A stretch of 64,000 nucleotides of DNA, from the NCBI RefSeq assembly GCF_000369525.1, contig NZ_KB850071.1, positions 133,032 through 197,031 of the forward strand. The letters run 5' to 3'. The notes beneath the pieces were generated by a model. It did not search any database. It worked only from the letters and a program-made list of their open reading frames with translations, and was not told where the DNA came from. The stretch comes from Acinetobacter higginsii. GTDB lineage: Bacteria; Pseudomonadota; Gammaproteobacteria; Pseudomonadales; Moraxellaceae. Positions 9,056 through 18,855 of this stretch are shown one piece after another (within the stretch, counting starts at the first letter, position 1; each line of letters begins with the position of its first letter). Made by a program: the position numbers and the translations under genes.

Positions 9056-9658
9056 GTGCCAATTGAATTTATTGCAACATCAAAGCTTCCCACCGCTTTT
9101 GGTGACTTCAATATTTCCGTGTTTCAAGACCCTGCAACTGGCGAAGAACATGTGGCGCTATCTAAAGGTTTAGAAACGGCTCCAGATCAGCCTGTACTCG
9201 TGCGCATCCATTCAGAATGCTTAACAGGCGATGCTTTCGCTTCACTCAAGTGTGATTGTGGACCGCAACTACAAGCCACACAAAGCTTGATCAATGAAGC
9301 TGGTCAAGGCGTGATTCTTTATCTCCGTCAAGAAGGCCGTGGTATCGGTTTAACCAATAAGATTCGTGCTTATGCCTTGCAAGATCAAGGACATGATACG
9401 GTTGATGCGAACCTGTTATTGAACTTGCCTGCTGATGCGCGTCGATATGATATGTGCAGCATTATGTTGGATCACCTTCAGATTAAAGAAGTGAAACTAC
9501 TGACCAATAACCCGCTTAAATTAAAAGCCTTGACTGATCTCGGCATCAATGTGGTTGAGCGTGTTCCATTAACGGTAGGTCGCAATCCTTTCAATGAACA
9601 ATATTTAAAAACCAAACGTGAGCGTATGGATCATCTCTATAAAAAAGATGACTTTTAA
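9056..9658 (+). CDS. ribA: RibA, GTP cyclohydrolase II
   Basis: This 200-residue enzyme opens GTP to 2,5-diamino-6-ribosylamino-pyrimidinone phosphate, the first step of riboflavin synthesis. The zinc ligands appear as [14 protein letters not shown] around residues 54-67, and the GTP-binding R-Q-E-G-R-G-I-G-L motif follows. I choose the GTG giving (M)PIEFIAT, because that N-terminus is typical of the family and the extra 28 residues upstream (frame open from 8972) look noncoding and overlap the putative promoter. It stands alone, not fused to RibB, and has its own terminator. Confidence 0.93.
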   Translation: MPIEFIATSKLPTAFGDFNISVFQDPATGEEHVALSKGLETAPDQPVLVRIHSECLTGDAFASLKCDCGPQLQATQSLINEAGQGVILYLRQEGRGIGLTNKIRAYALQDQGHDTVDANLLLNLPADARRYDMCSIMLDHLQIKEVKLLTNNPLKLKALTDLGINVVERVPLTVGRNPFNEQYLKTKRERMDHLYKKDDF

Positions 9659-9693
9659 TTCATTTTTCAAAACGTTTAAAAATAAATCAGTTA

Positions 9694-9736
9694 AAGGGTT
9701 TTTATTGTAAAAAATAAAAAACCCTTACTTTTTTTA
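9694..9736 (+). terminator. intrinsic terminator of ribA
   Basis: A long AAGGGTTTTTATT/AATAAAAAACCCTT stem is followed by a T-run, 35 bases after the ribA stop. Confidence 0.8.
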
Positions 9737-9789
9737 TGGGTTTTATGTTTTGATATAAGCAATCCCTAGATCACTTTCAGAGGATCATC

Positions 9790-10731
9790 ATGCAGCATCC
9801 AACTTCAGTTGATATTCAACGTGTTCGCGAATTTTTACTCGATCTACAGGCACGGATTTGTGCAGGACTAGAGCAACAGGAACGTGCAGGCGGTGGTACC
9901 GCGGAATTTATCATTGATGATTGGCAACGAACCGAAGGTGGCGGTGGCCGCTCTCGTGTTTTGCAAAATGGTGAAGTGATTGAAAAAGGTGGGGTCATGT
10001 TCTCCCACATCAATATTAGTAAACTCCCCGCTTCTGCAACTGAACGGCATCCACAAATTGCTGGGGCGAAAGCACAGGCACTGGGCGTATCCTTAGTGAT
10101 TCACCCGAAAAACCCAAATATTCCAACCTCTCATGCCAATGTTCGCCTATTTGTGGCTGAGCCTGAAGGTCAAGATCCAGTGTGGTGGTTTGGTGGTGGT
10201 TTCGACTTAACCCCATTTTATCCAGATGATCAAGATGTTCAAAACTGGCATCAAACTGCGTATGACTTATGTCAGCCTTTTGGCGAAAATGTCTATGCTG
10301 AACACAAACAATGGTGTGATGATTATTTCTACCTAAAGCATCGTGATGAACAACGTGGTGTCGGTGGTTTATTCTTTGATGATTTAAATCAATGGGATTT
10401 TGAAACCTGCTTTAAATATATCCAAGCTGTAGGCAACGGTTATTTAGCCGCGATCTTGCCGATTTTTGAAAAGCACCGTGAACAACCATATACTGAAGCA
10501 CAGCGTGAGTTCCAACTGTATCGTCGTGGTCGTTATGTCGAATATAACTTGGTCTATGACCGCGGTACTCTGTTTGGCCTACAAACTGGTGGTCGTATTG
10601 AATCAATCTTGGTGAGTTTGCCGAATCTTGCAGGTTGGTCGTATCGCCCTGAGTGGGATGAGGACTCAGCAGAGAAACGTCTCACTGATTATTATCTAAA
10701 ACCTAGAGATTGGTTAGGTTTGAATGCCTAA
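9790..10731 (+). CDS. hemF: HemF, oxygen-dependent coproporphyrinogen III oxidase
   Basis: This 313-residue enzyme decarboxylates coproporphyrinogen III to protoporphyrinogen IX using O2, late in haem synthesis. Family hallmarks seen include the G-G-G-G-R-S-R stretch near residue 50, the [13 protein letters not shown] substrate region near 105, [11 protein letters not shown], and C-terminal [11 protein letters not shown] ribosome binding site (AGAGGATC) precedes the ATG. It is followed by an intrinsic terminator and is convergent with the GNAT gene. Confidence 0.95.
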   Translation: MQHPTSVDIQRVREFLLDLQARICAGLEQQERAGGGTAEFIIDDWQRTEGGGGRSRVLQNGEVIEKGGVMFSHINISKLPASATERHPQIAGAKAQALGVSLVIHPKNPNIPTSHANVRLFVAEPEGQDPVWWFGGGFDLTPFYPDDQDVQNWHQTAYDLCQPFGENVYAEHKQWCDDYFYLKHRDEQRGVGGLFFDDLNQWDFETCFKYIQAVGNGYLAAILPIFEKHREQPYTEAQREFQLYRRGRYVEYNLVYDRGTLFGLQTGGRIESILVSLPNLAGWSYRPEWDEDSAEKRLTDYYLKPRDWLGLNA

Positions 10732-10740
10732 CTATCTAAA

Positions 10741-10771
10741 AGCCAAAGCAACCATCTGCTTTGGCTTTTTT
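10741..10771 (+). terminator. intrinsic terminator of hemF (may also serve the convergent GNAT gene)
   Basis: AGCCAAAGCA/TGCTTTGGCT hairpin with a T-run directly after it on the plus strand; a shorter T stretch on the minus strand. Confidence 0.85.
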
Positions 10772-10772
10772 C

Positions 10773-11228
10773 TTAATCTAAATGCATCCGATACTCAATA
10801 ATCCCTGGCCTTTCTGCAATCCAGTCATAGAGTTTCTGTGCCGTATGATTCGTTTCCTGTGTATGCCAGTATAAGCGATCACACTGATGTTCCCTCGCTT
10901 GTTGCTGCACATATTCGATTAATTGCTTTCCGATCAACTGCCCCCTTTGTGCTGGTGAAACAAATAAATCTTCTAAATAACAATAGTTATTTTTCGCCCA
11001 AGTTGAACGATGAATAACGTAATGTACAAAACCTAAAAGCTGATCTCCTTGTTTTGCAACTGCACAATAGACAGGCTCAGTTTGGTCAAAAAAACGTTGC
11101 CATGTGGTTTGTGTGACGGCACTAGATAGTTCCACCTTGTAAAAATTCTTATAGGCCAGCCAAAAGGGTATCCACTGTTGATAGTCATCTTGTTGCACAG
11201 GAATCACTTGGATGTCTCGATGCTGCAT
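10773..11228 (-). CDS. GNAT-family N-acetyltransferase
   Basis: This 151-residue protein has the GNAT fold pattern: the acetyl-CoA loop appears as Q-R-G-Q-L-I-G-K around residues 95-102, after a Y-L-E-D-L-F-V beta strand. The terminal region with H-T-A-Q-K-L-Y-D fits the motif B helix. The substrate is not predictable. GAGG lies 8 bases before the ATG. It is transcribed divergently from the MocR-type regulator at 11343; such regulators often control the gene next door, so it may be the regulator's target. Confidence 0.85.
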   Translation of the reverse strand: MQHRDIQVIPVQQDDYQQWIPFWLAYKNFYKVELSSAVTQTTWQRFFDQTEPVYCAVAKQGDQLLGFVHYVIHRSTWAKNNYCYLEDLFVSPAQRGQLIGKQLIEYVQQQAREHQCDRLYWHTQETNHTAQKLYDWIAERPGIIEYRMHLD

Positions 11229-11342
11229 GAAGTTTTCCTCAAATTTTATAGTCTTGGAAATGAGAGTTCGTAGTGTAGTTTTGATTGTGGATGGTTTATA
11301 AGATACAGTTTTGATCTATTTGACAGTACCAGTTTACTCGAA

Positions 11343-12824
11343 ATGAAAAGTTCATCTGTTGCTCATTTTCCCCATCTCGTCTTAGCACAAGGCAACATTA
11401 AAGACGCCTTATATACGGCCTTACATACGGCCATTCTAGATGGCAGGCTGCATGCTGGAGCAAAGCTTCCTTCAAGTCGTGCTTTAGCAGAAATGATGTC
11501 CATCTCTCGTAATTCCGTTTTAGCAGCATTAGAGCGCTTATTAGATGAAGGTTATCTCATCACCAAACCGAGTTCTGGAACCTATGTCAGTGCAGTCATC
11601 CCCGACCAATTGATTCATGCGCAAACCCAAACACCAATTGATCACCTTGTGACGACTCAGTATTTGGATGTTAATCCAAACCTTGTGCAACATCTTAAAA
11701 CTTGGCAATTACAACAAGCATCACAAGAAAAAAGAGTGTTTCATGTAGGAGTCGGATGTGTTGATCTTTTCCCACACCGACTTTGGGGGAAACTCCTAGG
11801 CCGAGCTTGGCGGCAGTCATACCATCAATTGGGGCAAACGCATGACCCTCGTGGTTACTTGGCTCTACGACAGGCAATTTGCAACTATGTTCGTTCAACA
11901 CGCGGCTTGAATTGCACAACACAACAAATTTTGATTGTGAACGGCACCCAACAAGCGATCCATTTAACCGCTTTCGCCTTATTGCAGAAGCAGGATCAGG
12001 TCTGCATGGATGAACCTGGTTATGATGCAGCTTTAGCAGTTTTTCAGAGTTTTGGGGCAAAAACACAACCTATTTTAAGTGATGATGAAGGGATGAATAT
12101 TCCAGACATCATTCAAAATCATGCACAAAGTAAATTGATTTATACAACACCCTCACACCATTTTCCATTAGGCGGTACATTAAGTTTAAAGCGCCGTTTA
12201 ATGCTGTTGGAGTGGGCTGCGCAACAGCAAAAATGGATTTTTGAAGATGACTATAATAGTGAGTTTCGTTACGGCTCTCGTGCTATTCAAGCCCTACAAG
12301 GATTAGATCATCAGCAACGTGTGATTTACTCAGGAACATTTTCCAAAATGATGTTCCCCGAGTTTCGCTTAGGCTTTATGGTGATACCAGAGGCATTAAT
12401 CGAACTATTTAGTCTTGCAAAGAAGCAAATCGACAGCCAATGTTCTTATTTAGAACAAGTTGCTTTAAGCCTTTTTATCCAAGAAGGCCATTACGCACGG
12501 CATGTTCGCAAAATTCGTAAAGCATGTTATGAACGTCAACAGGTCTTGATTCACGCGATCCAGACCTATCTTGCAGATATTTTAACAATTCAAGTGACAG
12601 ATTCAGGAATACATTTACTCTGTTGGTTAAATCCAAATTGGACGGAACAAGAATTTATTGCTTACTGCTTAAAGGTTGATTTGGCGGTTCAACCCCTTTC
12701 TCGATATTGCCAAACCGACAATTCCCAAAGCGCAGTCTTATTTGGTTATGCAGCGCATCAACCTGATGAAATTTGGCGCAATATCCAAAAGCTGGCTGAA
12801 GCCATCAAAGTATCCATGATCTGA
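11343..12824 (+). CDS. MocR-type transcriptional regulator (GntR HTH plus aminotransferase domain)
   Basis: This 493-residue protein fuses an N-terminal GntR winged helix (about residues 12-80, with the L-P-S-S-R-A-L-A recognition pattern) to a fold-type I aminotransferase domain (about 120-490). The PLP-binding Lys is K335 in a S-G-T-F-S-K motif. Members such as PdxR and GabR sense PLP or amino compounds. The divergent GNAT gene is 114 bases away, and the shared intergenic DNA is the expected operator. It has no obvious T-tract terminator; an inverted repeat spans its stop codon. The effector cannot be read from the sequence. Confidence 0.9.
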   Translation: MKSSSVAHFPHLVLAQGNIKDALYTALHTAILDGRLHAGAKLPSSRALAEMMSISRNSVLAALERLLDEGYLITKPSSGTYVSAVIPDQLIHAQTQTPIDHLVTTQYLDVNPNLVQHLKTWQLQQASQEKRVFHVGVGCVDLFPHRLWGKLLGRAWRQSYHQLGQTHDPRGYLALRQAICNYVRSTRGLNCTTQQILIVNGTQQAIHLTAFALLQKQDQVCMDEPGYDAALAVFQSFGAKTQPILSDDEGMNIPDIIQNHAQSKLIYTTPSHHFPLGGTLSLKRRLMLLEWAAQQQKWIFEDDYNSEFRYGSRAIQALQGLDHQQRVIYSGTFSKMMFPEFRLGFMVIPEALIELFSLAKKQIDSQCSYLEQVALSLFIQEGHYARHVRKIRKACYERQQVLIHAIQTYLADILTIQVTDSGIHLLCWLNPNWTEQEFIAYCLKVDLAVQPLSRYCQTDNSQSAVLFGYAAHQPDEIWRNIQKLAEAIKVSMI

Positions 12825-12838
12825 TTGCGATCAGATCA
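12817..12838. repeat. perfect inverted repeat across the MocR stop codon
   Basis: TGATCTGAT and ATCAGATCA flank a 4-base centre. There is no T-run after it, so a simple terminator is doubtful. It may be a binding site ahead of aroE, which starts 47 bases later, or a chance palindrome. Confidence 0.4.
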
Positions 12839-12884
12839 ATAACTTTATACACTTCAGCTATTTTCTTCAGTTAATCGTCGCACA

Positions 12885-13673
12885 ATGACCAAACAATTTG
12901 CTGTAATTGGAAATCCGATTGAACAATCTCGCTCACCTGAACTTCACCATGCATTCGCAGCAAAAACTGGGGTCGATCTACACTATAAAAAAATCCTTGC
13001 ACCCTTAGATGGCTTTGAAAATACAACTAGAGATTTCTTTGCAAAAAAAGGCGTGGGAATGAATGTCACCGTACCCTTTAAAGAACAAGCCTTTGCTCTT
13101 TGCGACCAATTGACTGAACGTGCCAAGATCGCCAAAGCCGTTAATACGTTGTGGATGCAGGACGGCAAACTGTATGGCGATAATACCGATGGTCAGGGCT
13201 TAGTTGCAGCAATTCAGGCATTGGGCTGGGAACTAAAAGAGAGTCGTATTTTAATTTTAGGGGCTGGCGGTGCAACCCGCGGTGTCATCTACCCTTTGGT
13301 ACAGGCAGGTGCAAAACAGATTGTGATCGCTAATCGTACCCTCGCCCGTGCTGAGCAACTCGTTGACGATTTAAAAGATGCTGTGCCACACGCAGAACTT
13401 AAAGCAACAGGCTTAGACCAACTCGCTGGTGAGTTTGATGTTGTGATTAATGCGACATCTGCAAGCTTAACAGGTGATGTCCTACAATTGCCTGAAAGCT
13501 TAGTGTTCCATCACGCTTATGAAATGGCTTATGGCAAACCATCTAGCTTTCTAGATCAGGCCAAACAACGCCAGATCCCGTCTACTGATGGTTTCGGTAT
13601 GTTGGTCGGTCAAGCGATAGAAGCATTTTCGATCTGGAACGGAGTAAAACCAGAACTAAAAGACTTTTTATAA
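12885..13673 (+). CDS. aroE: AroE, shikimate dehydrogenase (NADP+)
   Basis: This 262-residue enzyme reduces 3-dehydroshikimate to shikimate in the chorismate pathway. The substrate site S-R-S-P is at residues 15-18, the catalytic Lys is K66 in N-V-T-V-P-F-K, and the catalytic Asp is in D-N-T-D-G. The NADP-binding G-A-G-G-A-T-R-G and N-R-T motifs follow. The gene is preceded closely by the MocR regulator and ends at a shared terminator. In many Acinetobacter genomes aroE and hemF are near neighbours, as here. Confidence 0.95.
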   Translation: MTKQFAVIGNPIEQSRSPELHHAFAAKTGVDLHYKKILAPLDGFENTTRDFFAKKGVGMNVTVPFKEQAFALCDQLTERAKIAKAVNTLWMQDGKLYGDNTDGQGLVAAIQALGWELKESRILILGAGGATRGVIYPLVQAGAKQIVIANRTLARAEQLVDDLKDAVPHAELKATGLDQLAGEFDVVINATSASLTGDVLQLPESLVFHHAYEMAYGKPSSFLDQAKQRQIPSTDGFGMLVGQAIEAFSIWNGVKPELKDFL

Positions 13674-13689
13674 TCTTCAAAGCACAAAA

Positions 13690-13719
13690 TAAAAAACCTG
13701 CACTTTGCAGGTTTTTTAT
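13690..13719. terminator. bidirectional terminator between aroE and the 774-residue lipoprotein gene
   Basis: A symmetric AAAAAACCTGCA/TGCAGGTTTTTT hairpin lies between convergent genes, so T-runs occur on both strands. Confidence 0.9.
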
Positions 13720-13732
13720 TGGGATAAAGAAA

Positions 13733-16057
13733 TTATTTAACTGTCAGCATCTTCTGATACACCTCTTTGAAAATCTCATAATCAATAAATTCGTTATGCT
13801 CGATTTTTAAAGACTGAATTGATTTTTCAGACAATTTATTCTTACGGGCATCCACAAACACTTGCCCTAAGATATTTGCGGTTTGTCCAAGTAAGATTTT
13901 TTCCTCACTTGAAGCGCCATTCTCTTGTTCGAACTGGATTTGATATTGCTTGGCAAATAATTGCTGTGGCTGCTTATACTGCGCTTGTAGCTTTTTCCAC
14001 GCTTGGCGATCTGTATCGCCACGCATCGCATCAAGTACAATACGATTCACTGCTTGCCCCAATTTGTCATCAAACTGATCTTCATTTTCAAGATGATGTT
14101 TCTTCTGTAAAGCTTCAATGCTTTGCAGGGCTTTCCCTTTTGGATTATAAACCTCTTCATTGGCATACCAGTATGCATATACCGTGGCAATTTCTTGCAG
14201 CTCTTGACTCGAGTAACGCTGTACAACCTGTGGTGTGCTTTCCGTTAGTTTGGCAATAAATACCGCTTTATAGGTTTGATCATAGGCATGCGTAGCATCA
14301 TAGCGTTGTTCCGCAATGACTTTGAGTTGATCTTCCAAAGTCATGGTATATGGTTCTGCTGAACGTTCTTGAACCCCTGCTTGACCTAATTTCTCAGAGA
14401 AGCTATTCACTGCTTGTTCCAACATCGAGCCTTTGCTTGCTTCTGACCAACTCTTCGCGCGTTTCAATTGTGCCTGATCAATTGGGGTGGCTTTGCCATA
14501 ATTTGAAATCAACATATCGGCTTTGACACTAAAACGTGACTTCAATTCAGATAAGCCATAGTTCAAATCATAATCGAGTTTAACCGCACGACCTTGGGCA
14601 TCCAAGCCGACATCCATAACAAATGGATTGCGTTTTTCAACTAGTGGCAAAGCTTTTGCAATATCCGCTTGGTGCTTGATCCAAAGTGCCTTAAATGCCT
14701 GATCATCAATAAATTGATTTTGATCATATGCAGCAAACTGTTTTTCGACCGCTTGTAATTTAGTGATATAACTCAAGAAACCAGATTCTGCTTTCTGCTC
14801 ACCAAAGACATCAATGTCATACATACTTTGGCAATACTGCGCATCGCCATATGTGGTTTTTGGCGTATTTTGCAGGGCTGTACATTGCTCCTCGGTTAAA
14901 ACTGCCTGCTCGTCTTCAGCGACTGTGGCATCGATCGTACTATCCGCAGCAGCCTCGGCATAGGCCTTCTGCGCTGCTTGTGTTACATCTTCTGCCGCAT
15001 CTACGCTCTCATCAGCATAATCTTCTTCGGCATCTTCAACGCCAAAATGTTTATTCACCAACCGGTACAGTTCTTGGCTAACCACACTGGCATCATCAGC
15101 CGAATCTTTTTTATCCAACAATGAAGCAGTTTTTCGTGATTTAGATGAACTTGCAGCATCAACTTCATTGGCAATCAGTTTCTCAAGATTCTCTTCTTTA
15201 ATATTGAGAACACTTTGCATGAAGTATTTCTCATTGACTTTGCTATACAAATTGGCTTGTAAAATCAGCTCTTCAATCGAGCTTTTTAACCGAATCTTCT
15301 CGACCACACCGGCAGCTTGATCAGCAGAAGAAACCGGTAAGGCTTGAAGGTTATTTTGATCGGCTAGACGATAATAGACGGCGCCAGAAGCTTTCACATA
15401 TTCAGCAAATTTCTTGTAATCGACTTGCTTGAACATGTCCTGATACTTGGAAAAATCTAAATACGCCAGATTATTTTGACTATCTTTATTGACCAAATAC
15501 GGCATCAAAGCAAAGTAATTGATATAAAACTTATAGTTATTTAAATCTAATACCATCGGCACTTTAGCTTGAACCAATAAAGTTGGTTTTTCATAACGGG
15601 CGGTTAAATTAAACGAACCCATTTTCTGACGATAATGCACTGAACCATCATATTCAAACTGCATGTCATTCAGAACATTGGCCGCGATTTGGGTAAACTT
15701 ATCCACCTTGGTCTGACCATAGCTTTTTTGTTCTTGTGCAAGCGCAACATACAACGCCTGTTTCTGTTTACTGTTTAAATTGACCTTTTGATCTCGTAAA
15801 TATTGATCAACCTTTTGCTTGAGCGCTGCATCTAAAGGTGCATTGTCTGCTTTGGTATTTGTGTTATTTTGCTGTGGTTCAACATGAATATTAAATTTGC
15901 CACGGTAATCATAGCTTGGATATTCATACATCGCATTAATACTATTGATTGCCTTCTGTTCCAGATTGGTCGAAGCTGTATTGGTTTTAATGACATGTTG
16001 TGAACATGCAGAAAGACTTAGACCCATTAAGCATAAAGTTAAATATTTTATACGCAT
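13733..16057 (-). CDS. large lipoprotein of unknown function
   Basis: This 774-residue protein starts with a lipoprotein signal peptide whose lipobox L-S-A-C places the acylated Cys at residue 18. I start at Met-Arg-Ile-Lys rather than five codons upstream, because it gives the compact signal. The body is Lys/Gln/Asp-rich and mostly helical in appearance, with an acidic low-complexity stretch around residues 340-390 rich in Asp, Glu and Ala. I recognise no enzymatic motif. It is monocistronic, convergent with aroE, and divergent from the acyl-CoA dehydrogenase gene 239 bases away. It is probably an envelope protein that may be restricted to Acinetobacter. Confidence 0.85.
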   Translation of the reverse strand: MRIKYLTLCLMGLSLSACSQHVIKTNTASTNLEQKAINSINAMYEYPSYDYRGKFNIHVEPQQNNTNTKADNAPLDAALKQKVDQYLRDQKVNLNSKQKQALYVALAQEQKSYGQTKVDKFTQIAANVLNDMQFEYDGSVHYRQKMGSFNLTARYEKPTLLVQAKVPMVLDLNNYKFYINYFALMPYLVNKDSQNNLAYLDFSKYQDMFKQVDYKKFAEYVKASGAVYYRLADQNNLQALPVSSADQAAGVVEKIRLKSSIEELILQANLYSKVNEKYFMQSVLNIKEENLEKLIANEVDAASSSKSRKTASLLDKKDSADDASVVSQELYRLVNKHFGVEDAEEDYADESVDAAEDVTQAAQKAYAEAAADSTIDATVAEDEQAVLTEEQCTALQNTPKTTYGDAQYCQSMYDIDVFGEQKAESGFLSYITKLQAVEKQFAAYDQNQFIDDQAFKALWIKHQADIAKALPLVEKRNPFVMDVGLDAQGRAVKLDYDLNYGLSELKSRFSVKADMLISNYGKATPIDQAQLKRAKSWSEASKGSMLEQAVNSFSEKLGQAGVQERSAEPYTMTLEDQLKVIAEQRYDATHAYDQTYKAVFIAKLTESTPQVVQRYSSQELQEIATVYAYWYANEEVYNPKGKALQSIEALQKKHHLENEDQFDDKLGQAVNRIVLDAMRGDTDRQAWKKLQAQYKQPQQLFAKQYQIQFEQENGASSEEKILLGQTANILGQVFVDARKNKLSEKSIQSLKIEHNEFIDYEIFKEVYQKMLTVK

Positions 16058-16296
16058 AGCTTTACCAAACACCTTTATATCATTATATTTTCAAGTATAA
16101 AATTGAGTACTTTTCACGTTTAAAATTAGTTTTTAGACCAATAGAAAAGTGATTTTTTTACAAATCTCCCTTTTAGGAAATTCGCTTTTCTGACATTCTT
16201 TTCCCTAGTGGTTATCAATGTATTTTTATCACCATTGTGAATAATCAAAGTATCGAAACAGATAATCCAAAATGATTCAAATACAGGATTAAGATT

Positions 16297-18120
16297 ATGC
16301 CAGCTTATAAAGCCCCGCTCCGTGACATTCGTTTCTTAATGAACGAAATGTTAGATTATCCAGCACATTACCAAACTTTGACAAGTGGTCAAAATGCGGA
16401 TGCTGAAACGGTTGATATGATTCTTGAAGGTGCAGCAGATTATTGCGAAAACGTACTTTCTCCGCTCAATCAATCAGGTGATGAAGAAGGTTGTACCTTT
16501 AACAACGGCGAAGTGACAACACCAAAAGGTTTTAAAGAAGCTTATGACCAATTCGTCATGGGTGGTTGGCAAGGTCTTTCTTATCCAGAAGAGTTTGGTG
16601 GTCAAGGCTTACCAATGTCTTTAAACCTGATCAAATCTGAAATGATGGGGACGGCAAACTGGTCATTCACCATGTATCCAGGTTTAAGTACAGGCTGTAT
16701 GAACACGATCATGCAGTTTGGTACAGATGAACAAAAAAATACCTATATGCCTAAACTGGTTGAAGGGACTTGGTCAGGCACGATGTGCTTAACTGAACCG
16801 CAATGTGGTACAGACTTAGGTCAAGTTAAAACTAAAGCAGAACCTGCTGCTGATGGTACATACAAAATTTCTGGTACTAAAATCTTCATCTCTGCAGGTG
16901 AGCACGATTTAACAGATAACATTATTCACATCGTACTTGCGCGTCTTCCAGATGCACCAGCAGGTACTCGTGGTATCTCTTTATTCATCGTACCTAAATT
17001 CATTCCAACTGCGGATGGTGGTGTAGGTGAACGTAATACTGTTTCTTGTGGTTCAATCGAACACAAGATGGGGATCAAAGCTTCTGCAACTGCAGTGCTT
17101 AACTTTGACAATGCAACAGGTTATCTGATCGGTGAAATCAACAAGGGTTTACATGCAATGTTTACCTTTATGAACACTGCGCGTATCGGTACAGCAGTTC
17201 AAGGTATTGCGCATGCTGAACTTTCTTTCCAAGGTGCTTTACCTTATGCGAAAGATCGTATGTCTATGCGTGCCCTTTCTGGTAAAAAAGAACCTGAGCG
17301 TGTCGGTGATGCGATTATTCACCACGCTGACGTTCGTCGTATGTTGTTAACGCAAAAAGCAATTGCTGAAGGCGGTCGTTCAATGATCTATCATGCTGCA
17401 AAACTTGCAGACAAAATGACAGATGCATTGGTAAGTGGCGATCAAGCAGCGTATGAAGCTTATGATGACAAACTTGGTTTCTATACACCGATTCTTAAAG
17501 GCTTCTTAACTGAACTTGGCTTAGAAGCTGCAAACCACGGTATGCAAGTATACGGCGGTCATGGCTATATCCGTGAATGGGGTATGGAACAAATCGCACG
17601 TGATGCGCGTATCTCAACCTTGTACGAAGGTACCACAGGTATTCAAGCACTTGACTTGATTGGCCGTAAAGTACTTTTAAGCTCAAAAGGTAAAGTCGTT
17701 CGTGACTATACTGCTGAAATCTTGAAGTTCTGTGCTGCACATGCACGTAACAAGTACCTTCGTCGTTTTGCTTGGGACTTAACTAAGCTTTGCGCACAAT
17801 GGAATACCCTAACTGTCCGTATCATGCTTGCTGCACGTAAAGACCGTGACATCGTTTCTTCAGCGTCGGTTGATTTCTTGATGTTCTCTGGCTATGTGAT
17901 GATGGCTTATTTCTGGGCGCAACAAGCAGTGGTTGCTTCTGAGAAATTAGAAGCGGGTGACGGAATCGAAACACCTGAATTCTATAAAGCAAAAATCAAA
18001 GTTGCAGATTTCTACTTCGACCGTCTATTGCCACGTGCACAAGGTCATGCAGAATCTATGGTATCAACCTCTCGCACTTTGACTTCACTTGCACCTGAAC
18101 ACTTCAGCTTCGACTACTAA
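16297..18120 (+). CDS. acyl-CoA dehydrogenase (607-residue, DmdC/AcdA-like long form)
   Basis: This flavoprotein of the acyl-CoA dehydrogenase superfamily catalyses alpha-beta desaturation of acyl-CoA thioesters. It has the extra N-terminal segment and C-terminal extension of the 590-610-residue subfamily. Visible hallmarks are C-L-T-E-P-Q-C-G-T-D near residue 165, the T-G-x-K-I-F-I-S region, and the C-terminal Y-E-G-T-T-G-I-Q-A with the expected catalytic Glu. AGGATTAAG precedes the ATG. Neighbours do not define the substrate; medium- or long-chain fatty acid oxidation is the default inference. Confidence 0.92.
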   Translation: MPAYKAPLRDIRFLMNEMLDYPAHYQTLTSGQNADAETVDMILEGAADYCENVLSPLNQSGDEEGCTFNNGEVTTPKGFKEAYDQFVMGGWQGLSYPEEFGGQGLPMSLNLIKSEMMGTANWSFTMYPGLSTGCMNTIMQFGTDEQKNTYMPKLVEGTWSGTMCLTEPQCGTDLGQVKTKAEPAADGTYKISGTKIFISAGEHDLTDNIIHIVLARLPDAPAGTRGISLFIVPKFIPTADGGVGERNTVSCGSIEHKMGIKASATAVLNFDNATGYLIGEINKGLHAMFTFMNTARIGTAVQGIAHAELSFQGALPYAKDRMSMRALSGKKEPERVGDAIIHHADVRRMLLTQKAIAEGGRSMIYHAAKLADKMTDALVSGDQAAYEAYDDKLGFYTPILKGFLTELGLEAANHGMQVYGGHGYIREWGMEQIARDARISTLYEGTTGIQALDLIGRKVLLSSKGKVVRDYTAEILKFCAAHARNKYLRRFAWDLTKLCAQWNTLTVRIMLAARKDRDIVSSASVDFLMFSGYVMMAYFWAQQAVVASEKLEAGDGIETPEFYKAKIKVADFYFDRLLPRAQGHAESMVSTSRTLTSLAPEHFSFDY

Positions 18121-18133
18121 TCGGAACTGCAAT

Positions 18134-18162
18134 AAAAAAGAGCGCTAAATGCGCTCTTTTTT
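18134..18162. terminator. bidirectional terminator between acyl-CoA dehydrogenase and NlpE-like genes
   Basis: AAAAAAGAGCGC/GCGCTCTTTTTT hairpin with a TAAAT loop between two convergent genes. Confidence 0.9.
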
Positions 18163-18180
18163 ATTTTGAATACAGATTAT

Positions 18181-18855
18181 TTAATCAACTTTCTTAAATA
18201 CATAGGCTTGTTCTGGGAATGGATACTCTTTAAAGAACTTACGATTCCGCCCATTATCGCCATTCCAGATCTTATCCAGATCCATCACCAAGTCTTGATT
18301 CGGACTCACTTGATAATACAAATTCACATCCGCAGCATCACAGCGAATCATAATTTCATTTAGTTCTTTATGCACATGCCACTGTACTTGCTTACAGGTC
18401 TGCTCAATCTTGGCAATATTACGTGACGGATCTGAGCCAAGGCGGCTAAAACTGGTATTGGTCCAGAACACAGAACCATCATCCATTAAATTCAGAATAT
18501 ATTCTGCTTCTTTCTCATTATTGACACAGCCTGCAAATGCATCACTACAAGGGATACGTGCATGATAACGACCCGCATACACCAAATCGGCTTCTGAAGG
18601 TTTACTCAAATTATTTTTACGATCCGCAGAATACGGCAATGTTGCTTGGCCTGCCACTTGAGTCAGCGATAGCCCTTGCGCGTCAGATGCAAGCTGTTCT
18701 TCTTGTTCATCTGCAAGCACTTCACTCGTTTCACCACTCGGTTGCGTCTGGGGTTGTTGCTTTACTGGTTCTGGATGATGGCTATCACAAGCACTCAAAC
18801 CCAAAATCAATAGAAGTCCTACACTAACATGCTGTAAGAATAACCTGAACTGCAT
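18181..18855 (-). CDS. NlpE-like lipoprotein
   Basis: This 224-residue lipoprotein has a signal peptide with lipobox L-S-A-C (Cys23). A Pro/Gln/Glu-rich linker runs to about residue 85. The globular part contains Y-A-G-R-Y-H-A-R-I-P-C-S-D, then L-N-L-M-D-D-G-S-V-F, resembling the NlpE N-terminal barrel motif Y-x-G-x-x-P-C-A-D-C with D-G-x-F. NlpE signals outer-membrane lipoprotein defects to the Cpx system in enterobacteria; whether this one signals is unknown. The usual C-x-x-C is here replaced by cysteines seven residues apart. The family assignment is moderate. Confidence 0.65.
   Translation of the reverse strand: MQFRLFLQHVSVGLLLILGLSACDSHHPEPVKQQPQTQPSGETSEVLADEQEEQLASDAQGLSLTQVAGQATLPYSADRKNNLSKPSEADLVYAGRYHARIPCSDAFAGCVNNEKEAEYILNLMDDGSVFWTNTSFSRLGSDPSRNIAKIEQTCKQVQWHVHKELNEIMIRCDAADVNLYYQVSPNQDLVMDLDKIWNGDNGRNRKFFKEYPFPEQAYVFKKVD

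Noticed and set aside
12817..12838. Palindrome after the MocR gene as an intrinsic terminator
   Set aside because: No T-run follows on the plus strand; it is listed only as a repeat.
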